From assembly GCF_005047355.1 (NCBI RefSeq), contig NZ_SUMC01000020.1, positions 86,527 to 150,526 of the forward strand: a stretch of DNA of 64,000 nucleotides. Reading direction: 5' to 3'. A program made the position numbers and the translations under genes. The notes beneath the pieces were generated by a model that saw only the letters and a list, made by a program, of their open reading frames with translations, made no database searches and was not told where the DNA came from. Numbering within the stretch: position 1 is the stretch's first letter; each line of letters opens with the position of its first letter. The DNA comes from Actinacidiphila oryziradicis (GTDB lineage: Bacteria; Actinomycetota; Actinomycetes; Streptomycetales; Streptomycetaceae). Shown one piece after another: positions 46,008 through 54,349 of this stretch.

Positions 46008-46466
46008 CCATCCCCGCGGACGCGGACACGGGACTGGATCCGGCGGCGCCGACAGCCGAGCAGACCTCAGTGACCGTCCGGTTGTAGTTCGCGTCGATAG
46101 GGTCAAGCCACGGCACAGACGATGCTGGTCGGACGCTTCCTCACCGAGTACTACCTGCTGGTCGCCGGCTGGGCCGTATGGGTGCGACATCGTCGAGCAG
46201 TGGCCAGACGGTCCCCACGACGCCGCGCCGGACCGCAACGAGATGACCGAGACCCTCCGGCGCGCCAACCGGAGCGCAAGCACAGCGGTACCCGACCCGC
46301 ACAGCCCCTCGCGCGAGGGAAGCCCGCACTAACCAACCGGCACACCAGACCGGACGGCTCATGCGGGCCGGGACGCGGCACCACTCAGATCCTCCGTAAC
46401 GTTCACCCAACGCATGTATGCATTGTATCTTGGTAACATACAAAGCACACAAGGAGGACGCCTCAC
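46008..46466. other. Decayed stretch between IS3 OrfA and vapB
   Basis: No complete gene is present. A plus-strand frame from 46122 reads MLVGRFLTEYYLLVAGWAVW and then an adjacent frame reads DIVEQWPDGPHDAAPDRNEM, ending with TAA near 46331, which looks like a frameshifted small gene. The right end (46400-46466) is the vapBC promoter. Confidence 0.35.
46423..46443 (+). promoter_or_regulatory. Candidate VapBC operator
   Basis: TTGTAT at 46423-46428 and ATACAA at 46438-46443 are exact inverse complements separated by 9 bases, 23 bases ahead of the vapB start. VapB-VapC complexes usually repress their own promoter at such palindromes. The segment is markedly AT-rich against its surroundings. 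Confidence 0.6.
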
Positions 46467-46703
46467 ATGTCTGTGACACAGATCGAACTCGATGATGAAG
46501 CACTGGCCGACGCCATGCGCCTGCTGGGCACCAAGACAAAGAAGGACACGGTCAACACCGCCCTGCGCAATGTCGTGGCCGGACTCAAGGCCCTCGAAGC
46601 CTTTGACCGGCTCGCCGCACGGGGCGCACAGGGCGAGTTCGACCAGGCCGCCGAGGCACACGCCGCCGCGAAGCGCGCCCGGGAAGAGGTATGGGCTCAG
46701 TGA
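46467..46703 (+). CDS. vapB: Type II antitoxin, VapB family
   Basis: Protein of 78 residues. The N-terminal ribbon-helix-helix part reads VTQIELDDEALADAMRLLGT followed by KTKKDTVNTALRNVVAGLKAL; the C-terminal tail (ARGAQGEFDQAAEAHAAAKR) would wrap around the toxin. AAGGAGG precedes the ATG at suitable spacing. The stop overlaps vapC by 13 bases, so toxin translation is coupled to antitoxin. Confidence 0.92.
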   Translation: MSVTQIELDDEALADAMRLLGTKTKKDTVNTALRNVVAGLKALEAFDRLAARGAQGEFDQAAEAHAAAKRAREEVWAQ

Positions 46704-47104
46704 CATATCTGCTCGACACCTCCGCCCTGTGGTACCTGCTGCGCAATGCGGGGACGCGACAGACGTGGGCGGGCCACATCCAGGCCAGGGCGTTCTTCAT
46801 CGCCGAGCCGACCCGCGCCGAGTTCCTGTATTCCGCTACCGGCCCTACGCACCGGGACGAGCTGGCCGAGGATCTCGACGCGTTGTGTCGTCCCGCCCCG
46901 GTACCCAAGACGGCGTGGCGGTGGGTGGACACCGCGCAGTACAAACTCACCCAGGCCGGGCAGCACCGCAGCGCGGGAGCCCCCGACCTACTCCTGTGCG
47001 CTACCGCTGCCCACCACGGTCACACCGTCCTGCACGTCGACAACGACTTCGTAGCCGTGGCCTCTGTCCTCAAGGACGTGCAGCAGCGGGACGTCCGCAC
47101 CTGA
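46691..47104 (+). CDS. vapC: VapC-type PIN-domain ribonuclease toxin
   Basis: PIN-domain protein of 137 residues. The acidic residues of the metal site are in TYLLDTSALWYLL (first Asp), EPTRAEFLYSA (Glu), GAPDLLLCATA (Asp) and HVDNDFVAVA (Asp). VapC toxins cut tRNA or rRNA when free of VapB. It is complete and in frame, so the pair may stabilise this otherwise decayed region. Confidence 0.93.
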   Translation: MGSVTYLLDTSALWYLLRNAGTRQTWAGHIQARAFFIAEPTRAEFLYSATGPTHRDELAEDLDALCRPAPVPKTAWRWVDTAQYKLTQAGQHRSAGAPDLLLCATAAHHGHTVLHVDNDFVAVASVLKDVQQRDVRT

Positions 47105-47129
47105 CGCCATCCCAAAATTGCGGACCTGC

Positions 47130-47362
47130 CTCCAGGCGCCTTTCCTGGGACATCGAGTCCTCCCGCTCGGCCGGCTCGGTCAGGGCCGACAACGCAAACC
47201 ACAGCCCGGGATCGGGCCACGATTGCGCCGCTCGCCGCGATCGTCTCGGCCCACTCAAGGTCTTCGCGCACACCCTCCTCGGAGTGATCGCCGTCGATGA
47301 CGATGACCCCGTACTCACGGTCCGAAACCGCGGTGCGGACCTCCGGGTCGTTGGAGAAGCCG
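47130..47362 (-). pseudogene. SAM-dependent methyltransferase-like fragment, frameshifted
   Basis: The minus frame reads GFSNDPEVRTAVSDREYGVI, VIDGDHSEEGVREDLEWAET and IAASGAIVA; the adjacent frame then gives DPGLWFALSALTEPAERED and RRLEAGPQFWDGV. The IDGDHS...V..DL pattern matches class I methyltransferases such as those acting on sugars or surface polymers. N-terminus missing and a frameshift present. Confidence 0.6.
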
Positions 47363-47439
47363 GCTGACCTCGGCGTCGGCCGGGACGAGTGCCTGGACAG
47401 ACCACACGGGGGGTGCGGAATACGGCTCCAGCGCCGCCG

Positions 47440-47706
47440 GGGGCTCCGCGCGGTCGTGGGCACCCTCACCCCGGCCGGGGGCTGCGGCTGCACCACCTCG
47501 CCCGGGCGGCGGCCCGCGACCAGATCAACGCCTTCACACGGGACAACGGCGGCGCCTTCGACGCGTGGGTCGACTTCGACGCCGCGGTCCGCAACCCCGC
47601 AGACCCGGAGGCGATGCTCCCGCAGTACGACTGCGGCGACCACCTGCACCCCAACGGGGCCGGATACCAGGCCATGGCCGACGCCATCGGCCTAGACCGG
47701 CTCTGA
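47440..47706 (+). pseudogene. GDSL/SGNH hydrolase C-terminal fragment, frameshifted
   Basis: A first frame gives VVGTLTPAGGCGCTT; a neighbouring frame then continues ARDQINAFTRDNGGAFDAWV, DFDAAVRNPADPE and ends CGDHLHPNGAGYQAMADAIG before the stop at 47704. The DxxH catalytic pair of SGNH hydrolases is in GDHLHPN. The Ser block and N-terminus are missing. Confidence 0.7.
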
Positions 47707-48055
47707 GCGACCGGGCCCCGGCCCCCAAACCCGACTGGCCTCAGGTGTTGTTGCGTCTGGCGACAGCAGTCGCGTCGAGGCAGAACGCCTGGGGCACCCC
47801 GATAACGCGGACACAGGGTCGCGGCGGCAGCAAGGGGCATCCTGTCGGCCGGGGACAGGCGGGGCGCCGGAAACCTGAACCCAGCGAGGAGCTGGTCGAG
47901 GTTCCGGGGAGCGGGGACAGGGAGCAGACTGCGGGTTCCGGGCCGGTCTGCCGAGGTAGGTAGTGTGGACGGTGTCCTACCCCCGCTTGCCCGGGTCGGC
48001 GCACAGCCCTCCGCTCTGCCGGGATATCGCGGCGGAGCAGTGGTGTGATGGCACC
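47707..48055. other. Spacer with no recognisable gene
   Basis: About 350 bases between the GDSL fragment and the AraC regulator. Frames on both strands lack family motifs. The last 60 bases probably hold the promoter of the AraC gene. Confidence 0.35.
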
Positions 48056-48448
48056 GTGAGCCGCGCCGCAGAGGAGACCAACCGCCGCATGCTTCGGGCA
48101 CGGGATGCGATGGACCGCGCCTACGCGCAGCCGCTGGACGTCCCGGCCCTGGCCCGGATCGCCCATGTGTCGCAGGCGCACTTCACGCGCACCTTCCGGG
48201 CCACGTTCGGCGAGACGCCGCACCGCTACCTGCAGCGCCGCCGTGTCGAGCGTGCGATGTCCCTGCTACGGGAGACCGACCACAGTGTGACGGACATCTG
48301 CTTCGAAGTCGGCTTCGGCAGCCCGGGAACCTTCAGCCGCACGTTCCGCGGCATCGTCGGCCGGTCGCCGAGGACGTACCGCAAGGAAGCGGCGGCCACG
48401 AGCGTACCGACGTGCTTCACGATGACATGGATGCGGCCGAGCGCCTGA
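48056..48448 (+). CDS. AraC-family transcriptional regulator
   Basis: Protein of 130 residues from GTG at 48056, a compact AraC type with only the two-helix-turn-helix DNA-binding domain: PLDVPALARIAHVSQAHFTR then GETPHRYLQRRRVERAMSLL and HSVTDICFEVGFGSPGTFSR. No ligand-binding domain. It is followed after 75 bases by a VOC protein gene; this regulator-VOC pairing is common in actinobacteria and suggests that it controls that gene. Confidence 0.92.
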   Translation: MSRAAEETNRRMLRARDAMDRAYAQPLDVPALARIAHVSQAHFTRTFRATFGETPHRYLQRRRVERAMSLLRETDHSVTDICFEVGFGSPGTFSRTFRGIVGRSPRTYRKEAAATSVPTCFTMTWMRPSA

Positions 48449-48523
48449 CCGTCCGCACTGCCCGTACCGTCCGCCGGCTGAGCAGTTTTGGATAAGTTTT
48501 CGTCCGGCTTGCCCAGTAGCGTG

Positions 48524-48940
48524 ATGCACATGTTCAACGCCATCACGCATTCGCAGATATACGTCCTCGACCAGGACGAGGCCCTCGACTTCTACGTCGG
48601 CAAGCTCGGCCTGGAGGTCAACGCCGACGTCGACATGGGCTTCATGCGCTGGCTGACCGTCAGCGTCCCCGGCCACCCGGAGCGCCAGGTCCTGCTGGAG
48701 AAGCCGGGCTCTCCGTCGATGTCCGAGGAGACGACACAGCAGCTCCGCGAGCTGGTGACCAAGGGCGCGACGGGTGGCTGGCTCATCTTCACCACGGACG
48801 ACTGCCGCAAGACGTACGAGACGCTGCTGGGCCGGGGCGTCGAGTTCACCGAGGAACCCACCGATCGCCCGTACGGAACCGACTGCGGCCTCCGCGACCC
48901 CTTCGGCAACCACATCCGCTTCACCCAGCCGAGTGCCTGA
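48524..48940 (+). CDS. VOC-superfamily (glyoxalase/dioxygenase-fold) protein
   Basis: Protein of 138 residues (136 if the second ATG at 48530 is used). HSQIYVLDQDEALDFYVGKL and GLEVNADVD, then GGWLIFTTDDCRKTYETLLG, and CGLRDPFGNHIRFTQPS show the paired beta-alpha-beta modules of the VOC fold with a probable metal ligand in the last block. No strong ribosome site is visible, so a short or leaderless transcript is possible. Substrate unknown. Confidence 0.9.
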   Translation: MHMFNAITHSQIYVLDQDEALDFYVGKLGLEVNADVDMGFMRWLTVSVPGHPERQVLLEKPGSPSMSEETTQQLRELVTKGATGGWLIFTTDDCRKTYETLLGRGVEFTEEPTDRPYGTDCGLRDPFGNHIRFTQPSA

Positions 48941-49123
48941 CCTCGGTCTTGCAAGACGGCTCGCCGGCTTGGCCGACGGGCCGTTTTGCTTGCCCGGGCT
49001 GGGTGTACCCGACCTGTACGCGGCGGAGTTGTTCCGGCGGTTGGTGCCGGAGACGCCGGTCGTGCGCCGGCAGGGTGGTGGCCAGCACCTCACGGTCCCC
49101 GTACCGGCGCTCCACCGCGGCGG

Positions 49124-49954
49124 CTAAAAGGCGCCGACGACCTTGAACACCTGGTTGACGAACACATGGTGCGGCCATGCCGTGCCGATGTTGTGGACCT
49201 CGTACTCGCCGTTGCTCAGCTTCACAACACGGTCGACGACGCCCCCCGAATAGGCGGAGGCCAGCGAAGCTTCCGTCGCCTTACTCGCTGCCGTTCCGAT
49301 AACGAGCGTCCCGTCCCCTTCAGTGTAATTCGCCGGGATCTGACCGACCTTCTTTGACACGGCCTTTGAACCCTGCTTGAAGGGGATCGCCGAGGAAGTC
49401 GCAGATCCGCCAGTCGGTTGCACGATGACCTGCGTGGCCGTGATGGTCGTACTGCTGGTCCACCCAAGTACGAGGATGGGCGCGCCTTTTGTAATGGCAC
49501 TCGCCGAGGTCGAACTCGTCCCCTTCTGGTAAGTCGTGGAGGACGCCTCGTCGACGTTCACCTTCTGACCCGTTGATGTCGACACTGTGAAGGTCGTCTT
49601 GGACGTGCTGGCCACCGTGCCCCGCACTCCCCCTGGGGCCGGTCCAGACCGAGCGTTGGATCCCCCGCCGGCGGCACCGGGACCGCCAGGGAAGCCGCTC
49701 GCTCCGGGCATGTGGCGCCCTGCTGATGCCGAGGGGGACGCGGCTGATGCCGAGGGGGATGTGCCTGATGCCGAGGGGGACGCGGAGCAACCGGCGGAAA
49801 GTCCGATCACCGCAGACATCAGCGCGGCGGCCCCGATCCATCCACCTCTGCTGTTCGACAGCAGTCGCCGTGCGGCGCCGCCTGAACTTCCGGCAACCAG
49901 CGGCCCTGACGTCGCGCTCGTCTCTTGCGCGCTTGTCGGGTCGTAATTCTTCAC
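49124..49954 (-). CDS. Putative lipoprotein with DUF5666-like repeats
   Basis: Protein of 276 residues. A membrane helix precedes a lipobox-like VIGLSAGC near residue 55, so it may be a lipoprotein or anchored by the helix. A Ser/Ala/Pro linker follows (SASGTSPSASAASPSASAGR, coded by near-identical 18-base units around 49728-49790). The outer part has GVRGTVASTSKTTFTVSTST and ITKGAPILVLGW, a DUF5666-like beta module. Secreted or surface role; function unknown. Confidence 0.75.
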   Translation of the reverse strand: MKNYDPTSAQETSATSGPLVAGSSGGAARRLLSNSRGGWIGAAALMSAVIGLSAGCSASPSASGTSPSASAASPSASAGRHMPGASGFPGGPGAAGGGSNARSGPAPGGVRGTVASTSKTTFTVSTSTGQKVNVDEASSTTYQKGTSSTSASAITKGAPILVLGWTSSTTITATQVIVQPTGGSATSSAIPFKQGSKAVSKKVGQIPANYTEGDGTLVIGTAASKATEASLASAYSGGVVDRVVKLSNGEYEVHNIGTAWPHHVFVNQVFKVVGAF

Positions 49955-50345
49955 GATGGCGTTCTCCTACTCAGTTCTCTCGATCCGGTAGCGGGATCGA
50001 CATCCGGGCAGCGGGATCCGTGCGGGACACAACCGTTGGGATGCTCCCCGTAGGTGCACCGGGGGTCAAGATGCGGTGGCACCTTCTCATTAACTCGCAG
50101 GCAGTTCTCAGTAATTTGATGAGATTTCACAGGATCAGCCTCGTCCTGCAAATCTCACAGACTTCTATCCCCCACCAAGCCGTCGACGCCGTACGCCAGG
50201 CCCTGGCAGCCGAACGCCCCGGGCTCACCCGCCTGTGCCCGGCGGAGGTGCCGTCCACGCCTCGGCGTCGGGCTTGGGCTTCGCCCGTCCAAGACCTCCA
50301 GGTCGGGGCACCGCGCGACGTGGCGCCGGGCACCCGGTGGGTCAG
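49955..50345. promoter_or_regulatory. Upstream region of the lipoprotein gene
   Basis: No convincing gene in these 391 bases. An AT-rich tract around 50091-50160 (CTCATTAACTCGCAGGCAGT and AGTAATTTGATGAGATTTCA) may be the promoter of the minus-strand lipoprotein gene. Confidence 0.4.
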
Positions 50346-50347
50346 GC

Positions 50348-50490
50348 GTGTGGACGGCCGACTTGGAGCACGGCCTTGAGATCGCCCGCCGGATCCGTAC
50401 CGGCACCTTCACGGTCAACAGCGCACCCATCGGCTTCGACGGCCCGTTCGGCGGCTACAAGAGCAGCGGCACCGGGCACCGGACGTCTCC
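50348..50490 (+). pseudogene. Aldehyde dehydrogenase C-terminal fragment
   Basis: The frame reads VWTADLEHGLEIARRIRTGT and FTVNSAPIGFDGPFGGYKSS, the C-terminal oligomerisation and substrate-pocket part of NAD-dependent aldehyde dehydrogenases. The catalytic Cys/Glu domain is absent, and sequence after GTGHR loses homology. A remnant. Confidence 0.8.
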
Positions 50491-50696
50491 AGCTCCAGGG
50501 AACGCCGGTGTCGGACTCGCGCACGGCAGAGGAGCGAAGGTAGGCGTACGTCTGATCCCGCGGATTGGCCACCGCACCAGCAGGCGTGGCACCAGGCTGA
50601 TGTCATGGCGTACAGGCTATGACCCGACGCTGACAGCCCCGCCTCGCCTCGCTTCGCGTGCCGTGCATCGACCAGCGGCACCGAGCTCGTTCCGGC

Positions 50697-51119
50697 TCAG
50701 ACTGTCGCTTCGAGGGTCACTTCGATGTTCCCGCGGGTGGCGTTGGAGTACGGGCACACCTGGTGTGTGGTCTCCACGAGCTGGTCGGCCGTGGCCTGCT
50801 CCAGGCCGGGCAGGTGCACCGACAGCGTGACCGCCAGCGTGAAGCCTCCGTTGTCCAGATTGAGCAGGCTCACTGTGGAGCTGACGGTCGAATCGGCCAG
50901 CTTCACCTTCTGCTGACCTGCTATCAGTCGCAGCCCGTTGTGGAAGCACGCGGCGTAACCGGCGGCGAACAGCTGCTCGGGGTTGGTCTTGTCGCCACCG
51001 GGACCGCCCATCTCCTTCGGGACCGCGAGGACCTCGTCGAGCACCCCGTCGGAGGTGCGGACCTCGCCGTTTCGGCCATCGCCGGTCGAGATCGCCTCGG
51101 TGGTGTACAGCGTAGACAT
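50697..51119 (-). CDS. ohr: Organic hydroperoxide resistance protein
   Basis: Thiol peroxidase of 140 residues (Ohr/OsmC family) that reduces organic hydroperoxides using lipoyl or other thiols. The two redox Cys are in GYAACFHNGLRLIAG and THQVCPYSNATRGNIEV, and the N-terminal DGRNGEVRTSDGVLDEVLAV is canonical. GGGAGA precedes the ATG. An OhrR (MarR) regulator is not next to it; an MmyB-like regulator gene lies immediately upstream on the same strand. Confidence 0.95.
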   Translation of the reverse strand: MSTLYTTEAISTGDGRNGEVRTSDGVLDEVLAVPKEMGGPGGDKTNPEQLFAAGYAACFHNGLRLIAGQQKVKLADSTVSSTVSLLNLDNGGFTLAVTLSVHLPGLEQATADQLVETTHQVCPYSNATRGNIEVTLEATV

Positions 51120-51180
51120 GGTGTCTCCCATAACTTGTGCCACAGAGCGTGGACAGGTTGTCGTGTGCCGACTGCACCGC

Positions 51181-51208
51181 GGTTGCGGATTGCGGATTGC
51201 GGATTGCG
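51181..51208. repeat. Short tandem repeat of GCGGATT
   Basis: Four consecutive 7-base units (GTTGCGGATTGCGGATTGCG and on) lie in the spacer between ohr and the MmyB-like gene. It may vary in copy number. It lies about 60 bases upstream of the ohr start codon. Confidence 0.7.
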
Positions 51209-51241
51209 CCGGCCGGTAAAGGGTCGAGAAGAGTGGGATGG

Positions 51242-52171
51242 CTAGGAAGCCGAAGCCGTTGCCGCGATCGGCTGCTGGTCCGGTGCCGTACCCGCCGGAG
51301 GACTCTGTCCGCCGGGGGCGGTGGCCTGGGCCAGCAGGGTCAGCGCGGCCTGGGAGGCCGAACCCGCAGCGGCGGTGACCGCGACGATTCGCTGTCCTTG
51401 CGCGTCCGGCACCGGCATGGCCTGCTGGGTGACGTCCATCGGTCCGACCAGGGGATGCCGCATCCGGTAGTTCGCGGTGTCCCAGGCGCGGACCCGGTGT
51501 TCGGACCACATGGCGGTGAATTCCGGGCTGTGCACGGTCAGTTCGCCGATCAAAGCGGCCAGCACCGGATCGTCGGGGTGCCGGCCGACAGCCAGGCGCA
51601 GTCTCCCCACCACGTCCCTGGCCTTCTTGGGCCAGTCCGCGTACAGCTCGCGGGTGTGGGCGTCCCGGAAGACCAGTCGAGCGGTGTTCGGACGCCGGTC
51701 CGGCTGCTCGGAGCTCCTCGGATCGAGGTGCCCGGCGAACAACGCGTGTCCGGTGCGGTTCCACCCCAGCACGTCGCTGCGGCGGCCGAGCACGATGACC
51801 GGCGTGTCCCCGAAGGCGTCGATCAGCCGTTTCGTCGTCTCGGTGATGCGCTCGGGTGCCGGCCTACGGATTCGGTCGTTGCCGCCTTTCCGCACGGCGC
51901 CGGCGAGGTCGTGCAAATGACGGCGTTCGGTCTCGTCCAGGCGAAACGCCCGGGCGATCGCGTCCAGTACCTCCCTTGACGCGTTGAGTGACAGTCCCTG
52001 TTCCAGCCGCGTGTAGTACGACTCGCTCACACCCGCCAGCTGGGCCAGTTCGTCGCGGCGCAGGCCAGGCACTCGCCGCCGCTCGTCGAACATCGGCAAT
52101 CCGACATCTGCGGGCCGCAGTTGCGCCCGACGCGTCCGCAGGAACCGTCCCAGCTCCGGCTTGCTGTTCAT
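51242..52171 (-). CDS. XRE-type regulator with MmyB-like ligand-binding domain
   Basis: Protein of 309 residues. The N-terminal helix-turn-helix reads VPGLRRDELAQLAGVSESYY then TRLEQGLSLNASREVLDAIA. The C-terminal PAS-like MmyB domain has TPVIVLGRRSDVLGWNRTGH, NTARLVFRDAHTRELYADWP and VHSPEFTAMWSEHRVRAWDT. These regulators often sit beside redox genes; here the neighbour downstream is ohr. The last 25 residues are Ala/Pro-rich. Confidence 0.93.
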   Translation of the reverse strand: MNSKPELGRFLRTRRAQLRPADVGLPMFDERRRVPGLRRDELAQLAGVSESYYTRLEQGLSLNASREVLDAIARAFRLDETERRHLHDLAGAVRKGGNDRIRRPAPERITETTKRLIDAFGDTPVIVLGRRSDVLGWNRTGHALFAGHLDPRSSEQPDRRPNTARLVFRDAHTRELYADWPKKARDVVGRLRLAVGRHPDDPVLAALIGELTVHSPEFTAMWSEHRVRAWDTANYRMRHPLVGPMDVTQQAMPVPDAQGQRIVAVTAAAGSASQAALTLLAQATAPGGQSPPAGTAPDQQPIAATASAS

Positions 52172-52291
52172 GGAACCGAGTATGGACTCGGGCGGCGGTG
52201 GCTACCTGTCCCTGTCAGTGTTACTGTCCGCTCCGCTCGCGGTCAGCCCCACCACCACCCTGCCGCGCCGGCATCGTCGACTCATCGCCCG

Positions 52292-52447
52292 CGAATGGAC
52301 ATCCGCGCAGCGACGCCGTCCCGGCAGACCCTCCGCCGCGAGATCCTGGACCACACGCTGATGTACAACGATGCCCATGCCATGGCAACGCTGCCCGAGT
52401 ACGTCCGCCACCACAACGGGCACCGCCCGAGCGGCACAGGCATCGAC
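52292..52447 (+). pseudogene. IS-element integrase (DDE transposase) C-terminal fragment
   Basis: The frame reads LRREILDHTLMYNDAHAMAT then LPEYVRHHNGHRPSGTG, the end of the rve/DDE domain of IS3-type OrfB (ERxxRTxRREcLD pattern, then YNxxRPH). Only about 50 residues remain. Its relation to the OrfA at 45600 cannot be decided. Confidence 0.75.
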
Positions 52448-52486
52448 GAACTCAACCGGTCTCGCGGTAATCGGGGCGATTGTCGT

Positions 52487-52927
52487 TCACGGCGTGCCGG
52501 AATGAGGCAGATTGTCCGGGTCGGTCATCGGCTCGCCACAGCGGAAGTCAGGCCACGCATCGCGCAGGTACCGCGCAAACGGTAGCCACCAGATGAGGTC
52601 ATTCGTCACCACGAGGATGACCGTGTCCGCCGGCCAGGTGCCGGTGACGATCAGCCAGGCCAGGCCGAGCGGGCCGAGAACCTTGCCGGTGAGCCCGACC
52701 GCGGCCACCAGCCAGCCCTGCTCCGGGCGGCGTGCCACGTCGAGATACAGAATCCCGTACAGGCCCAGCACCATGCCGAGGCAGGCGAAGATCTGAGGGG
52801 TGTTGCTCTGCGGTAGCCCGGTCAGCCGGAAGAACCACTGCGGGTCCACGACGGCGTAGGCGCCCCAGAGGATGTTGTATATCCCGGCGGCGCGGAATAC
52901 GGCTCGATGAGCCGGCCGGTGTTTCAT
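52487..52927 (-). CDS. Small membrane protein, unknown
   Basis: Protein of 146 residues from ATG at 52927, overlapping the upstream gene stop by 4 bases (ATGA). Three to four membrane helices are visible (AVFRAAGIYNILWGAYAVVD, IFACLGMVLGLYGILYLDVA, WLVAAVGLTGKVLGPLGLAW and the following segment). The tail FRCGEPMTDPDNLPHSGTP is polar. I do not recognise a named family. Confidence 0.75.
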   Translation of the reverse strand: MKHRPAHRAVFRAAGIYNILWGAYAVVDPQWFFRLTGLPQSNTPQIFACLGMVLGLYGILYLDVARRPEQGWLVAAVGLTGKVLGPLGLAWLIVTGTWPADTVILVVTNDLIWWLPFARYLRDAWPDFRCGEPMTDPDNLPHSGTP

Positions 52928-53223
52928 TCGGTCGGGCCGGCGGGGCTCATGGCTGCCGGGTCCCCCGACGCCGACGGCAACGGCCAGCGCGCGCTGCGTC
53001 GCGGAAAGCCCGCGACCGCGTAGGCATCCCGCAGCGCCGACACGAGGGTCCCCGCAGCCAGTGCGGTCAGCACGAGCCGGTAGGCCAACGGCGCATCCAC
53101 CGGCTCGAAGCGCAGGCCGATCAGGGTATAGCCACCCACCGTCGCCGCGTCCGCACCACTGAACGGCACCAGCCCCAGCTCCCCCACCAACGTCTGTTCG
53201 ACCCGTTCGACCCGATCGACCAC
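52924..53223 (-). CDS. Small hypothetical protein coupled to the membrane protein
   Basis: Predicted protein of 99 residues from GTG at 53223, with a moderately hydrophobic middle (LAYRLVLTALAAGTLVSALR) that could be one membrane helix or a buried helix. GADAATVGGYTLIGLRFEPV is the only distinctive part. The ATGA overlap with the next gene argues that it is real. The ribosome site is weak. Confidence 0.5.
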   Translation of the reverse strand: MVDRVERVEQTLVGELGLVPFSGADAATVGGYTLIGLRFEPVDAPLAYRLVLTALAAGTLVSALRDAYAVAGFPRRSARWPLPSASGDPAAMSPAGPTE

Positions 53224-53345
53224 ACCCTAGAGGAGAAAATGCGACGTCTCGGAGACTCGCCAAAACGCTTGCCCTCGAGTGGAGTTCCCCCGGTGAACGT
53301 CGCCTGCCGGCTGGATCGTCAGGCGGCCCGATGTGCCGGGTCGCG

Positions 53346-53720
53346 TCATGCCCACAGGGCCTGGGCCAGGGCCGCTCCGGTGAACGCCGCGCCGAGTCCG
53401 GCGACCACGCTGGCCACGACGTTGGCCGCCGCGAAGAAGCCGGCGCCTTCCTCGGTCAGGCGCAGCGTCTCGTAGGAGAAGGTGGAGTACGTCGTCAGGG
53501 CGCCGCACAGCCCGGTGCCGACCAGCAGCTGCACCTGAGAGGAGGCCGCGCCGGCGGTGACCGCGCCGGTGAGCAGGCCCAGGATGAGGCAGCCGACGAC
53601 GTTGACGGTGAAGGTGCCCCAGGGGAAGACGGTGTCGTGCTTGGACTGGACGGTACGGTCGGTGAGGTAGCGTAGCGGGGCCCCGACCATCGCGCCGATG
53701 ATCACCAGCAGCCAGTTCAC
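53346..53720 (-). CDS. crcB: Fluoride channel CrcB/Fluc, second subunit gene
   Basis: Membrane protein of 124 residues with four helices. Fluc channels are dual-topology dimers that export fluoride. GAMVGAPLRYLTDRTVQ, WGTFTVNVVGCLILGLL and TGLCGALTTYSTFSYETLRL carry the conserved Asn and the Phe/Thr/Ser pore motif. GTG start with AGAGGAG upstream. It is 85 bases downstream of another crcB gene, so the channel may be a heterodimer, as in other Gram-positive bacteria with paired genes. Confidence 0.95.
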   Translation of the reverse strand: MNWLLVIIGAMVGAPLRYLTDRTVQSKHDTVFPWGTFTVNVVGCLILGLLTGAVTAGAASSQVQLLVGTGLCGALTTYSTFSYETLRLTEEGAGFFAAANVVASVVAGLGAAFTGAALAQALWA

Positions 53721-53805
53721 AGTGCTCCTCTGTCCCGGGCGAAGGCCTTCGCCGACGAGTTCGTCCCCTTGAGGATCGTCCCGCGAAGTGCCGTACCGGT
53801 CAGTC

Positions 53806-54294
53806 TCATCGCTGCGCCCTCCACCTGATGACGCGGCGGGTCAGCGTCGCCGCGATCCACACCGCCGCGAGCGCGGCCAGCATCGTCCCGGCCAGATAGG
53901 CGAGTCCGGTGCGGGCGTGGCCGCTGTTGACGAGTTTCTGGATGTCCACGGCGTAGGTGGAGAAGGTGGTGAAGCCGCCCAGTACGCCGGTGCCGAAGAA
54001 GGGGCGTACGAGTCGGTGCGCCGCCCACACGTCGGTGATCACGACCATGAAGACGCCGATGACCGCGCAGCCGATCGCGTTCACGATCAGGGTGGCCCAG
54101 GGGAAGGTGCCCGGCGTGGTCGGCCACTGCAGCGAGGCCCCGTAGCGGGCGCAGGCCCCCACCGCGCCGCCGAGGGCCACCGCCGCGATGACCGGCACCT
54201 GTCCGTGCCGCAGCTCGCGCCGCTGGGCGGGGATGTGGAGATCCACATCAGGATCGGTGGGTCCGTTCACGGTCCGGGGCCGGGCCTCCCCCAT
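53806..54294 (-). CDS. crcB: Fluoride channel CrcB/Fluc, first subunit gene
   Basis: Membrane protein of 162 residues: a polar leader of about 30 residues, then the CrcB core with GGAVGACARYGASLQWP, WATLIVNAIGCAVIGVFMVV and TGVLGGFTTFSTYAVDIQKL. AGGAGG lies five bases ahead of the ATG. It precedes the second crcB gene. The leader upstream resembles a fluoride riboswitch, which would link expression to fluoride. Confidence 0.94.
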   Translation of the reverse strand: MGEARPRTVNGPTDPDVDLHIPAQRRELRHGQVPVIAAVALGGAVGACARYGASLQWPTTPGTFPWATLIVNAIGCAVIGVFMVVITDVWAAHRLVRPFFGTGVLGGFTTFSTYAVDIQKLVNSGHARTGLAYLAGTMLAALAAVWIAATLTRRVIRWRAQR

Positions 54295-54349
54295 GCACGC
54301 CTCCTACTCGCCGTGCACCCGGTATCCGTGGTCCGGGCGCGCTCCATCG

